Source of the DNA: Labrenzia sp. PHM005
Lineage (GTDB): Bacteria > Pseudomonadota > Alphaproteobacteria > Rhizobiales > Stappiaceae
Length of the DNA stretch: 64,000 bases
Direction: 5' to 3'
Assembly (NCBI RefSeq): GCF_006517275.1
Contig: NZ_CP041191.1
Coordinates: 5,203,001-5,267,000, forward strand
A program made the translations under genes and the position numbers. Positions 1-10,643 of the stretch are shown here, piece by piece. Numbering within the stretch: position 1 is the stretch's first letter; each line of letters opens with the position of its first letter. The notes beneath the pieces were generated by a model. It did not search any database. It was given only the letters and a program-made list of their open reading frames with translations, and had not been told where the DNA came from.

Positions 1-992
1 TAATTCCGGGCCGGATTGAGCATCTCGAAATTTTGGACGATGTCGGCACCATCGAAGACACCGTGGCCGAGATCGGAGTAGAACATGGCATTCCAGGTTC
101 CGCCCAAGACACCACCGTTGTAGCGCATTGGATTTTCACCAACCCGCCCGGCCCAGGTCGACACCGGGGCACCGTTCAAAATGACAGGCCCGGTCAGATC
201 CGGGCTGGTCGCGGCAAGCAAAAGGGTGGCCCAGCCGCCCTGGCAGTTGCCTGTAACAACCGGTTTGGGTGCTTCGGGGTGTTCTTCCATCACCTTGCGG
301 ACAAAGGTGGCCTCCGCATGGGTGACATCGGCCAGTGTCTGGCCTTTTTCCGGCATTCGGCGGAAAGCGACAAAGTAGACCGGGTGGCCATCATGCAAGG
401 CAACACCAACTTGGCTGTCTGGCTTAAATCCGCCGATACCAGCCCCATGGCCAGCGCGCGGATCAATGATGATATAGGGCCGCTTCCAGGGTTTCATCTC
501 CCGGTGCCCGGCATCTTTCGGCGGTTTGATCCGAAGCAGCATGTAATTGCAGGGCCGTGGCAGATCGGCCCCGTCCATGACAACGTCATAATCATAGATA
601 AGCACCGGCGGGCAACCGGCTTCTTCGTGCTCCAGGAAGATATCGCCGCGCTGGCGCAGGACATCCATGGTCAGGACTGAGCGCTGCACGGCATCTTTCC
701 AATAGGACTGCCAAGCATCAAACAAGCTGCCATCCTGTTGCGCTTTGGTAAGGTCCCCCACAGCCTTGCCCATATCGGCAAGCCCCAACTGCCAGCGGCC
801 TTTATGGTCCGCTGAGATCTTTTCGAAGTGTTTTGTCAGCCCCCGGCCCATCAGGTCAGCCAGGTTGGAGAGTTCCGTCCCTTGCGCCTGGAGCGCTGTG
901 AACCGTTCAGACGGTGTCCAGGCGGTGGCATCGTTCAGGGAATTCAAGAACTCATTCTGACCTTTTTCAAGCGCGTCAAAAATGTCCTTCAT
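1..992 (-). CDS. DUF3141 protein, PHA-synthase-like alpha/beta hydrolase (3' end outside window)
   Basis: The reading frame opens at an ATG at 992, five bases after a full AGGAGG ribosome site, and runs off the left edge, so about 330 residues are visible. It starts MKDIFDALEKGQ and contains a nucleophile elbow GNCQGG. That is the G-x-C-x-G lipase box of polyhydroxyalkanoate synthases, with cysteine in place of the usual hydrolase serine. DUF3141 proteins are described as PHA-synthase-like, but their reaction is not established. It lies 12 bases downstream of fabI on the same strand, so the two are probably one operon; in rhizobia the same pair usually travels with phosphate acetyltransferase and acetate kinase genes, which would lie off the window to the left. 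Family call is fairly sure; function is open. Confidence 0.8.
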   Translation of the reverse strand, partial: MKDIFDALEKGQNEFLNSLNDATAWTPSERFTALQAQGTELSNLADLMGRGLTKHFEKISADHKGRWQLGLADMGKAVGDLTKAQQDGSLFDAWQSYWKDAVQRSVLTMDVLRQRGDIFLEHEEAGCPPVLIYDYDVVMDGADLPRPCNYMLLRIKPPKDAGHREMKPWKRPYIIIDPRAGHGAGIGGFKPDSQVGVALHDGHPVYFVAFRRMPEKGQTLADVTHAEATFVRKVMEEHPEAPKPVVTGNCQGGWATLLLAATSPDLTGPVILNGAPVSTWAGRVGENPMRYNGGVLGGTWNAMFYSDLGHGVFDGADIVQNFEMLNPARN

Positions 993-1004
993 CAGGACCT
1001 CCTG

Positions 1005-1766
1005 TCAAAGAATGCTGTAGCCGCCGTCGATGGGATGAACACCGCCGGTGACATTGAAAGCTTCGCGGCTCGCCAGAAAAGCGGCATAGGCACCGGTGTC
1101 TTCGATGGTTGCAAGCTGGTGCGTGGGGGCCCGCTCGGCGGCATCGTTCAAAAGCTCATCGAACTCTGCGATGCCGGAGGCAGCCCGTGTTTTCAGCGGC
1201 CCGGGCGACAGCGCATGGACGGAAATACCGCGCGGTCCGAGTTCCGAAGCCGCATAGCGGACCGCCGCTTCAAGCGCCGCCTTGACCGGACCCATGACCC
1301 CGTAATTGTCGACCACTTTCTGTGCGCCCATGAAGGACACTGTCATGCAGGTTCCACCGTGCGGCATGAGGGGTTCGGCCCGCCGGATCAGGCGCAGGAA
1401 CGAATGAACGGATATATCCATTGCCAGTCCAAAGCCTTCAGCTGAACAATCGATCACCCGGCCGTGCAGATCTTCCTTTTTGGAAAAGGCGATGGAATGC
1501 AGCAACGTATCGAGCCGCCCCCACTTGTCTTGAATGGCGCCGAACAGAGCATCGAGCTGGTCTTCATCGCGAACATCCAGCGGCAGAATAATTTCCGCAC
1601 CGAGCTCTTCTGCCAGCGGGCGGACATAGGGCTCCGCTTTTTCGTTCAAGTATGTGACGGCAAGGTCGGCACCTTGTGCCCGGAAGGCCTTGGCACATCC
1701 ATAAGCGATGGATTGATCATTGGCGACGCCGACAACCAGCGCCTTTTGACCGGATAAATCGAACAC
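1005..1766 (-). CDS. fabI: Enoyl-ACP reductase (FabI family)
   Basis: A 253-residue short-chain dehydrogenase/reductase. FabI reduces trans-2-enoyl-ACP with NAD(P)H, the last step of each fatty acid elongation cycle, in the cytoplasm. The N-terminal nucleotide-binding segment GVANDQSIAYG and the catalytic pair Tyr155-x6-Lys162 (NYGVMGPVK) are present. The residue equal to E. coli Tyr146 is Phe145 (VSFMGAQ), whereas classical FabI has Tyr there. This suggests the paralogue found next to DUF3141/pta/ack genes rather than the main housekeeping enzyme. The start is a GTG; an upstream ATG is in another frame. Followed after 12 bases by the DUF3141 gene. Substrate could differ from normal enoyl-ACP; family call is firm. 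Confidence 0.88.
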   Translation of the reverse strand: MFDLSGQKALVVGVANDQSIAYGCAKAFRAQGADLAVTYLNEKAEPYVRPLAEELGAEIILPLDVRDEDQLDALFGAIQDKWGRLDTLLHSIAFSKKEDLHGRVIDCSAEGFGLAMDISVHSFLRLIRRAEPLMPHGGTCMTVSFMGAQKVVDNYGVMGPVKAALEAAVRYAASELGPRGISVHALSPGPLKTRAASGIAEFDELLNDAAERAPTHQLATIEDTGAYAAFLASREAFNVTGGVHPIDGGYSIL

Positions 1767-2000
1767 GGGTGCACTGCTCCCATCAAGTGATTGCCAACCG
1801 GACCACCAACTGGCCGGGACCGAATGACCACGGGTCTTTTACGTGGCCGCTCCTCACCTTATCGCACTGCAGCATAAACTTTGTGACGAGGCAATGAATT
1901 TCAAGGCCTGTCCGGGTTTTTGCGGACGGACATGCCGTACAAAATCTCCGCTTGGAAATATCAAATCAAAAGCTACTCAGGACTAGGCACTTCTATTCAA

Positions 2001-2034
2001 AAACGAAAAGGGCTCCGGAATAAATCCGGAGCCC
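2001..2034 (-). terminator. Rho-independent terminator of katG
   Basis: A perfect 10-bp stem GGGCTCCGGA / TCCGGAGCCC with a 5-base loop lies 30 bases beyond the katG stop. On the minus strand it is followed by CTTTTCGTTTTT. Good stem, slightly broken T-tract. Confidence 0.8.
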
Positions 2035-2063
2035 AAGTTTGGAGGGAATTTCATTTTTTGATT

Positions 2064-4432
<2,369 letters not shown>

Positions 4433-5329
4433 ATGATCAATATCACCCTGAAACAGCTCCGCTATTTCGAGGCTTTGGCCCGCCATGGCCACTTCGGCCG
4501 GGCGGCCGACGACTGCGCGATTTCTCAGCCTGCGCTATCCATGCAGATCAAAGAGTTGGAAGAAGTCCTTGGAGCCCCGCTGTTTGAACGCACCGCCCGG
4601 CAAGTGTCTCTCACCGGCTTCGGAGAAGAGGCTGTCGAACGCGCCCGAAAAATCCTGAGATCGGCCGATGAACTGGGGGATTTGGCCAGAGCCTCGAAGG
4701 GAAAACTCGAGGGACGCCTCAGGATAGGGGTGATCCCGACAATCGCGCCTTATTTGTTGCCACAAGTCGTTGGCCGCCTGACGCAGCTATATCCCGGGCT
4801 CGACATCCATATCCGCGAGACCGTGACGCCAAAACTCATTCAAGAACTCACCGATGGGCGCCTTGACACTGCAATTTTGGCTTTGCCTGTCTCAGAACCA
4901 GGACTGACCGAAACACCCTTGTTTGAGGAAAACTTTGTCCTTGTCCGCCCGGGAACAGAGGCCAACTCGCCCGTTCCCTGCGCCGACAGTTTGCGCGAGA
5001 TGCGGCTTCTGCTTTTAGAAGAAGGCCATTGTTTCCGCGATCAAGCGCTCTCCTTCTGCAACATCCAGACAGGCCGGCCCCGGGAGGTTCTCGACGCCAG
5101 TTCCCTGTCGACCTTGGTACAGATGGTCAATGCCGGCATGGGCGTCACTTTCATTCCGGAGATGGCAGTGCCGGTCGAGACCCGCTCTGCCGACGTCGCC
5201 GTCGCCCGCTTTGAACCACCTGAGCCTGCGCGCACCATCGGCATGATCTGGCGCAAAACCAGTCCTCTGTCGGCTCAGCTTTCAGAGATTGCCGAAGTGG
5301 TGCGGGAAGCATCTGAGCTTCAGTCTTAG
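4433..5329 (+). CDS. oxyR: Peroxide-sensing LysR-type activator OxyR
   Basis: A 298-residue LysR regulator with an N-terminal winged helix-turn-helix (residues 1-60, QLRYFEALARHGHFGRAA) and a LysR substrate domain. The two redox cysteines of OxyR are present as Cys200 and Cys209 in GHCFRDQALSFC, with the same spacing as Cys199/Cys208 of E. coli. Peroxide forms a disulphide between these and activates the protein. It is divergent from katG, the classical target. No strong ribosome site precedes the ATG, and an inverted repeat overlaps the start. Assignment is secure. Confidence 0.95.
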   Translation: MINITLKQLRYFEALARHGHFGRAADDCAISQPALSMQIKELEEVLGAPLFERTARQVSLTGFGEEAVERARKILRSADELGDLARASKGKLEGRLRIGVIPTIAPYLLPQVVGRLTQLYPGLDIHIRETVTPKLIQELTDGRLDTAILALPVSEPGLTETPLFEENFVLVRPGTEANSPVPCADSLREMRLLLLEEGHCFRDQALSFCNIQTGRPREVLDASSLSTLVQMVNAGMGVTFIPEMAVPVETRSADVAVARFEPPEPARTIGMIWRKTSPLSAQLSEIAEVVREASELQS

Positions 5330-5425
5330 GCTCTAACTTTGACAAAAGCCTTGTGCTACACCACCCGGCACCCAACCTATTAGCAAGGTTTTCGCAGCCG
5401 ATCAGACTGCGGCGAGGCCAAAAGG

Positions 5426-5800
5426 GTGGACCACATGACACTTCTTCGCATGGCATTCCTGCTGCCCGCTTTGACCGACTTTGGGCTCGCTTTTTTGAAC
5501 CTCTACCGGATGATCGGCGTTACCGACGCAAGTGTCGTGCCTCGAGCGCAGTTTGCCGCTGTGGCTTTCTGCTGGGGCCTGTTTCTCCTCATGGGATTGA
5601 GAAGGCCTATTGAGCGCGCTTGGATCCTATTGCCAACCGCTTTGGTCATCGCCCTAATCTCCGGCGGATACATCTATGGCTATTCCACTGAAGTGATTGG
5701 ACCAATTCGGCTCGCCTTCGTGCTAATCTATTCGGGAACGCTGGTGGCGCTCTGCCTGTTTGGCATCCGGAAGGCACGACAGCTGCAGGCTGCCAAATAA
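5426..5800 (+). CDS. Small inner-membrane protein, four predicted helices
   Basis: A 124-residue hydrophobic protein that I do not recognise. Four membrane segments can be seen, roughly at residues 8-25, 45-60, 66-84 and 92-112, ending in a basic tail (GIRKARQLQAAK). It may start at GTG 5426 (GAGG eight bases upstream) or at ATG 5435. It follows oxyR in the same direction after 96 bases, but nothing ties it to oxidative stress. Confidence 0.6.
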   Translation: MDHMTLLRMAFLLPALTDFGLAFLNLYRMIGVTDASVVPRAQFAAVAFCWGLFLLMGLRRPIERAWILLPTALVIALISGGYIYGYSTEVIGPIRLAFVLIYSGTLVALCLFGIRKARQLQAAK

Positions 5801-5820
5801 CAACCAGAACCTAGGAAAAC

Positions 5821-6492
5821 TCAGACCTTCCGGGCGACCACAAAATGGCTGCGAGGCGCTGGATAGAGCCCGGTTTCGATGATCTCAAAACCAGCGTTGG
5901 TGATCAGGCTGTTGACCTTCTCCGCCGACATCATGTCGACGTAAGGCGCTTTTCCAAAGAGTTGCATGGCCTTGATCATCGGCCAGTACATCCAGGCCTT
6001 GGACCTCAGGCAAACCGTTTTGCTGATGAACAACCCGCCGGGTTTTGTCAGATCGTAGATGCGGTTTAACAGGGCCTCCGGTCCCTCGACCAGGTGCAGG
6101 AAATTGAATGCAAGGATAGCGTCAAACCCATCAGACCCAGCGGCCTCCTTCAAACGGAGATCAAACCCGTCTGCTGCCAAGAATGACAGGCCTTCAGGTG
6201 CCTTGCCGTCCGTTTTTAAAGCCGACAGTTTTTCGTCAGCAATCTCGATCATGCCCTTCGAAAAATCAGTCGAGAGGTAACGTTTGACGTTACCGGCCAA
6301 AAGCAATGCTGTTGATCCGGTCCCTGCCCCAAGTTCCAAAACTGTGTCTTGCGGACCGAGATGCTCGGTGACGCGCTCAAGGGTCTTTTGATACGCCGCT
6401 TCATCGGCGATTTTGCTTTTTGCATATTTGCGGGCGATCTTGTCCCAAAAGGCGGTAGATGGGCTCATCCCGCCCGTCAATGCAGTCGTCAT
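5821..6492 (-). CDS. Class I SAM-dependent methyltransferase
   Basis: A 223-residue methyltransferase with a clear motif I for S-adenosylmethionine binding, VLELGAGTGSTALLLAG (about residues 55-71), motif II around YLSTDFSKGMIEIA, and LAFNFLHLVEGPEALL as the post-motif region. The substrate cannot be told; small-molecule or lipid/quinone-type methyltransferases look like this. Its ATG overlaps the TGA of an upstream reading frame (TGATG), which suggests translational coupling to whatever lies at 6492-6758. Confidence 0.85.
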   Translation of the reverse strand: MTTALTGGMSPSTAFWDKIARKYAKSKIADEAAYQKTLERVTEHLGPQDTVLELGAGTGSTALLLAGNVKRYLSTDFSKGMIEIADEKLSALKTDGKAPEGLSFLAADGFDLRLKEAAGSDGFDAILAFNFLHLVEGPEALLNRIYDLTKPGGLFISKTVCLRSKAWMYWPMIKAMQLFGKAPYVDMMSAEKVNSLITNAGFEIIETGLYPAPRSHFVVARKV

Positions 6493-6611
6493 CAGGTGTC
6501 TTTCCGTATTTCTCGTATGGATCTACGCGGCCAGAGCTTCACTTCGACATAGGCATCGTCACTGACGAAAGACAGCGGCACCTGGGGGTCTTTGATCTCG
6601 GTTGGTAGAGT
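6492..6611 (-). other. In-frame continuation beyond a stop, ends in TGATG overlap with the methyltransferase
   Basis: After the TAA at 6612-6614 the same frame stays open for 39 codons (it includes KDPQVPLSFVSDDAYVEV and KLWPRRS) and stops exactly on the methyltransferase start. This looks like coding sequence without its own good start. Together with the 48-codon ORF upstream it would make an 88-residue protein broken by one nonsense codon. It could also be an independent small ORF from an internal GTG. Confidence 0.35.
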
Positions 6612-6758
6612 TTACTTGCGCCTGGAGGGTCCGCGCCTCAGACCCGCAATCTTTAAAAACCCATAACCGATGTCCCGGCCGCCAAAAGGCGATGCCAGCA
6701 TACCAAGCACAGTCAGAACCACATCGGCCACCAGGCCAGTGAATGAAAAAGAACTCAT
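6612..6758 (-). CDS. 48-residue hydrophobic small ORF
   Basis: A short reading frame that starts at an ATG preceded by AGGAGC and encodes one membrane-like segment (TGLVADVVLTVLGMLASPFGG) followed by a basic tail ending RRGPSRRK. It stops at TAA 6612, yet the frame continues into the methyltransferase start. Not recognised. Either a true small membrane protein or the first half of a gene broken by a nonsense mutation. Confidence 0.4.
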   Translation of the reverse strand: MSSFSFTGLVADVVLTVLGMLASPFGGRDIGYGFLKIAGLRRGPSRRK

Positions 6759-6830
6759 CTCCGCGCTCCTTTCACTGGTTAATCTACGCTCAAAAAATAT
6801 GAATATAAATTGCGGAAATTCGCCTAGACG

Positions 6831-6846
6831 ATATACATATTTGTAT
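6831..6846. promoter_or_regulatory. Inverted repeat at the LysR gene start
   Basis: ATACA-TATT-TGTAT (6833-6846) overlaps the ATG of the following LysR gene. It has the size and symmetry of a LysR half-site pair and could serve autorepression; this is inference from position only. Confidence 0.35.
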
Positions 6847-7735
6847 GAACTGGCAGAGCATTACCTTCGACTGGAACCAGGCCCGAGCCTTCCTCGTCAC
6901 CGCAGAAGAAGGCTCGCTTTCCGCGGCTGCCCGCGCATTGGGTCTCACCCAGCCGACCTTGAGCCGGCAGGTTGCCGCGCTTGAAGAAAGCCTTGGCGTG
7001 ACCTTGTTTGAGCGGGTCGCCAAATCTCTCATCCTGACCGAAGCTGGGGTGGAACTTGCCGAGCATGTTCGAGCCATGGGAGAGGCCGCCAGCCGGGTTT
7101 CCTTGTCGGCATCCGGCCAGTCTCAACAAATTGAGGGGCTGGTCACGATTTCCACCACGGACGTTCTTGCTGTGTACATTCTGCCTGAAATCCTCAAAGG
7201 GTTGCGCACCAAAGCACCGGCAGTCGAAGTCAAAATTCTATGTACAAACTCCTTGAGCGATCTGCGCCGCCGCGAAGCCGATATTGCAATCCGGCACGTG
7301 GAACCTGACCATCCAGACCTCTATGCCCGGAAAATCATGGACATGTCAGCCAGAGTTTACGCCGCCACGTCATATCTCGAACGCAACGGAGGCAGACCGG
7401 CCAAATCAGACGCCGACAAATTGGATTACATCGGTTTTGACAACAATCAGGAACTGGTTGAGTACTTGCGTGCGTTCGGTTTGAAAATCAAAGAAAGCAA
7501 TGTCAAACTTGGATCTCCAAGCGGTTTGATAAGCTGGGAATACGCCCGCCAGGGGCTCGGTCTTTGTATCATGGCCGATGCTATTGCGGCTAAGTGCCCA
7601 GAAGTAAAACCTGCATTTGACAATATGGAGCCGGTCTACTTTCCCATCTGGCTGGTCACCCACCGCGAACTGCACACCAGCCGCAGGATCCGGCTAGTCT
7701 TTGATCATTTGGCGGAACACCTCCGCCACAGTTAA
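6845..7735 (+). CDS. LysR-family transcriptional regulator
   Basis: A 296-residue regulator. Residues 10-68 form the LysR helix-turn-helix (ARAFLVTAEEGSLSAAARAL, then TQPTLSRQVAALEE), followed by a substrate-binding domain (about 95-290). No effector can be read from the sequence. It is divergent from the small ORF/methyltransferase unit at 5821-6758, the most likely target by LysR convention. There is no Shine-Dalgarno site before the ATG and an inverted repeat covers the start codon. Confidence 0.9.
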   Translation: MNWQSITFDWNQARAFLVTAEEGSLSAAARALGLTQPTLSRQVAALEESLGVTLFERVAKSLILTEAGVELAEHVRAMGEAASRVSLSASGQSQQIEGLVTISTTDVLAVYILPEILKGLRTKAPAVEVKILCTNSLSDLRRREADIAIRHVEPDHPDLYARKIMDMSARVYAATSYLERNGGRPAKSDADKLDYIGFDNNQELVEYLRAFGLKIKESNVKLGSPSGLISWEYARQGLGLCIMADAIAAKCPEVKPAFDNMEPVYFPIWLVTHRELHTSRRIRLVFDHLAEHLRHS

Positions 7736-7876
7736 AGTCCAGTTAAGGATCCCGACACTTCTTACAAGGTCATAATCATCAAGGCTTTGGCTCTGATTTA
7801 TAAATGTTTTCGCAAGTTATCTGTTTTATTTTCACGGACTTGGGGCACCCCTACTACGTCTGAAGAGCGAAGCGGA

Positions 7877-10630
7877 ATGCAAAGCGGTGATCTAGATCCG
7901 AAGAAGATTGCTATCAGGTTGTTTTTTTTGTTCGCGATCCTGCTGCCGTCATTGCAGGCCCGGGCGGACGTCAGCAGCCACCTTTCTCCCGATCTGGAAA
8001 CCTATTACAACGCTCTTCCAAATGTGATCCTCATCATAGATCCGGCGACCGGGAAGATCGCTTTTGCCAATGAGTTTGCGGACACTTTCTATGGCTACGG
8101 TTCCGGTGCCCTGGCCACCATGCGGATCCAGGACATCAATCAACTAACAGCTGAACAAGTCGCAGAAGAACGCCGTCTTGCAAAAGAAGAGCGTCGCAAC
8201 TACTTCATATTCCGCCATAAACTGGCAGATGGAAATGTCAGAACCGTCGAAGTTCGGGCCAATCCGCTCAAATTCGGTGACCAAGTTCTGCTGCATTCCA
8301 TTATCCGGGACATCACTGGTGAGCGTCAGCAAAATGACAAGCTGTGGCACTATCAATCCCGGCTTGAAGAAGCCGTCGAACTCAAGCGCCAGGAACTTGC
8401 CGCCTCATTCGAAACTCAAACGCGCTGGCTTTTCGGTTTTTTGATCGTTGTGGCTGGAGCATTCGGGCTTGTTGTTGTCTATGCCATCCTATTGACCGAC
8501 TCCCGGCGGAGCCTTCGCCATGCCAACGATGAGCTGCGCCTGGCAGATTTGGTGTTCAGACATGCCAATGAAGGCATTCTAGTGACCGATGCTGATGGTG
8601 TTGTTATCAAAGCCAACTCAGCGGTGAGCAAGATCTCTGGCGTTGATGCCGAGACGATTTTGGGAAAAAAACACTTCGATTTCGCTTCCCTGCGCAAAGC
8701 ACCGGAAACCTTCCGGGAGATGCAGCAACAGCTGGCGGAAACTGGCGAATGGTCCGGAGAACTTTGGAACAGCCGCCCAGATGGTCAGAGGTATGCGCAA
8801 AACGCCTCAATCGCTGCAATCAAGGATTCGAGCGGCAGCATTCAAAACTACATTGTGGTGTTTTCCGATATCACCGAACTGAAGGCGCACCAAAATGAGT
8901 TGGAAAAGATTGCTCATTACGACCCGCTGACAGAACTGCCCAACCGGGTATTACTACGGGAGCGGTTGAGCGATGCCATCGAACGGGTCAAACGCGACAA
9001 TTGCTGGGGCGCAGTCTTCTTTTTTGATCTGGACGGCTTTAAAGAAATCAACGATCGCTACGGACACGAACTCGGCGATCAGCTGCTGACCACCGTATCT
9101 AAAAGGTTTCTATCGCAGTTTCGATCCACGGACACAGTCGCACGTTTGGGCGGAGATGAGTTCATTGCCGTTGTTTCCGACTATGAAACTCCCGAAGACT
9201 ACAAGTCTCTAGCCGAACGGGTTCTCACAGAAACCAGTAAACCCATCGATCTTGGCGATAAGTCAGTCGCGATCTCGACCAGTGTCGGCATCGCAGCGTT
9301 CTCTGCCACGTCTGACACCAATCCGGACCAACTCCTTCGCCAGAGCGACTCGGCCATGTATCAGTCGAAGCTGGAAGGAAAGAACCGCTATACGCTGTTC
9401 AATCCCAAAACCGAGATTGAGATCACCACCTTCAACAACAAGATCAACGAACTGTCTGAAGCGATCGACAATGATCAGCTAGTGTTCCATTTCCAGCCCA
9501 AAGTGGATGTGATCAGCAGTCAGGTTCACAGTGCTGAGGCGTTGGTTCGCTGGAACCATCCTGAGGAAGGATTAAAATACCCGGGCAGTTTCCTTGATGC
9601 GACCGAGAACATCGGTGTGTCTTTGAAGTTGGACACTTGGGCCTTGGAAGAAACATTCAAGACAGCCGCGTCCTGGCGCAGCTTAGGTCTGGAAGTTCCG
9701 ATTAGCGTCAATGTTGACCCAAGGAATCTGACGAGCAATTGGCTCTATGACACCTTAAAACGCCTGTTGGCAGAACACGAAACCATTGCTCCCTCTTTGC
9801 TCGACATTGAGGTTTTGGAAAATGCAACAGCTGTGGGCAATGCGTCGGTCGCAGTTGCCATCAAACGGTGCCAGGAACTTGGCGTCAGCTTTTCGATCGA
9901 CGATTTCGGCACCGGGTATTCAACGCTGACCCATTTGCGCCACCTGCCAGCCGATCACGTCAAGATCGACCAAACGTTTGTGCGCGCCGCGATCGACTCC
10001 TTGGACGACCTTGCCATTGTTGACGCGGTGTTAGGGCTTGCAGGCGCCTTAAACAGGGAAGTGATCGCGGAAGGCGTGGAGACAAAAGACCACCAAAACC
10101 TTCTTATCAGCCTTGGCACATCAATCTTGCAAGGGTATTCCATTGCCCGGCCGTTACCGCTCCAAAAGTTCCTGGATTGGACAGCACATTTCACCCCGGA
10201 CCCTAACTGGGGCAAGCTGCAGCATCTGTCCAAGCGTCATGCCAAACTGCTTTATTTGCAGGTAGAGCTCAGAAATTGGACCAAGATCCTGACCGGCGAA
10301 AAGCAAATACAAAATGATTTGCCTTACATGCTCGGCGCGGATCAATTGTCGTCAAATTACTGGCCATGGCTGAACCGGGAGGGCGCAAAATTGTTCGGTG
10401 ACAGCGAGCATTTCACGATTTTGTCGACCCAGTGCGAGCACTTGATGAATCAATGCCGCTGGCATGCTGACGCATCAGCCGATGAACACAAGCCGTGCTC
10501 CCCGGAAGCGTCCAAAGAAATGGCGGAGCTGGCCAGTGCGTGTCTCAGAACGATTGACAATTTGCTGCTGGACAACAAACTCGACCGGTCGGGCACGATC
10601 CCGTTCGTTCTCGGCGAGCGCCGCGCTTAA
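7877..10630 (+). CDS. Membrane PAS-PAS-GGDEF-EAL cyclic-di-GMP enzyme with a CZB-like tail
   Basis: A 917-residue protein with both a diguanylate cyclase and a phosphodiesterase domain. Order: N-terminal hydrophobic segment (IAIRLFFLFAILLP), periplasmic-side PAS (about 45-150), membrane helix (about 185-208), second PAS (about 215-335), GGDEF (motif at 425-429, with RSTD five residues before it as the feedback-inhibition I-site), EAL (motif at 554-556; DDFGTGYS, VKIDQTF and AEGVET all present). Both catalytic sites look intact. The last 140 residues are helical and laid out like a chemoreceptor zinc-binding (CZB) domain, but the expected Cys is missing. I start at ATG 7877 just before the hydrophobic segment; the frame opens at a TTG 90 bases earlier. 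Net output (synthesis or breakdown) cannot be told. Confidence 0.92.
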   Translation: MQSGDLDPKKIAIRLFFLFAILLPSLQARADVSSHLSPDLETYYNALPNVILIIDPATGKIAFANEFADTFYGYGSGALATMRIQDINQLTAEQVAEERRLAKEERRNYFIFRHKLADGNVRTVEVRANPLKFGDQVLLHSIIRDITGERQQNDKLWHYQSRLEEAVELKRQELAASFETQTRWLFGFLIVVAGAFGLVVVYAILLTDSRRSLRHANDELRLADLVFRHANEGILVTDADGVVIKANSAVSKISGVDAETILGKKHFDFASLRKAPETFREMQQQLAETGEWSGELWNSRPDGQRYAQNASIAAIKDSSGSIQNYIVVFSDITELKAHQNELEKIAHYDPLTELPNRVLLRERLSDAIERVKRDNCWGAVFFFDLDGFKEINDRYGHELGDQLLTTVSKRFLSQFRSTDTVARLGGDEFIAVVSDYETPEDYKSLAERVLTETSKPIDLGDKSVAISTSVGIAAFSATSDTNPDQLLRQSDSAMYQSKLEGKNRYTLFNPKTEIEITTFNNKINELSEAIDNDQLVFHFQPKVDVISSQVHSAEALVRWNHPEEGLKYPGSFLDATENIGVSLKLDTWALEETFKTAASWRSLGLEVPISVNVDPRNLTSNWLYDTLKRLLAEHETIAPSLLDIEVLENATAVGNASVAVAIKRCQELGVSFSIDDFGTGYSTLTHLRHLPADHVKIDQTFVRAAIDSLDDLAIVDAVLGLAGALNREVIAEGVETKDHQNLLISLGTSILQGYSIARPLPLQKFLDWTAHFTPDPNWGKLQHLSKRHAKLLYLQVELRNWTKILTGEKQIQNDLPYMLGADQLSSNYWPWLNREGAKLFGDSEHFTILSTQCEHLMNQCRWHADASADEHKPCSPEASKEMAELASACLRTIDNLLLDNKLDRSGTIPFVLGERRA

Positions 10631-10643
10631 GATATTTCTACCC

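Noticed and set aside
33..680. 215-codon frame on the plus strand
   Set aside because: Antisense to the DUF3141 gene, whose start, ribosome site and lipase box are clear on the minus strand.
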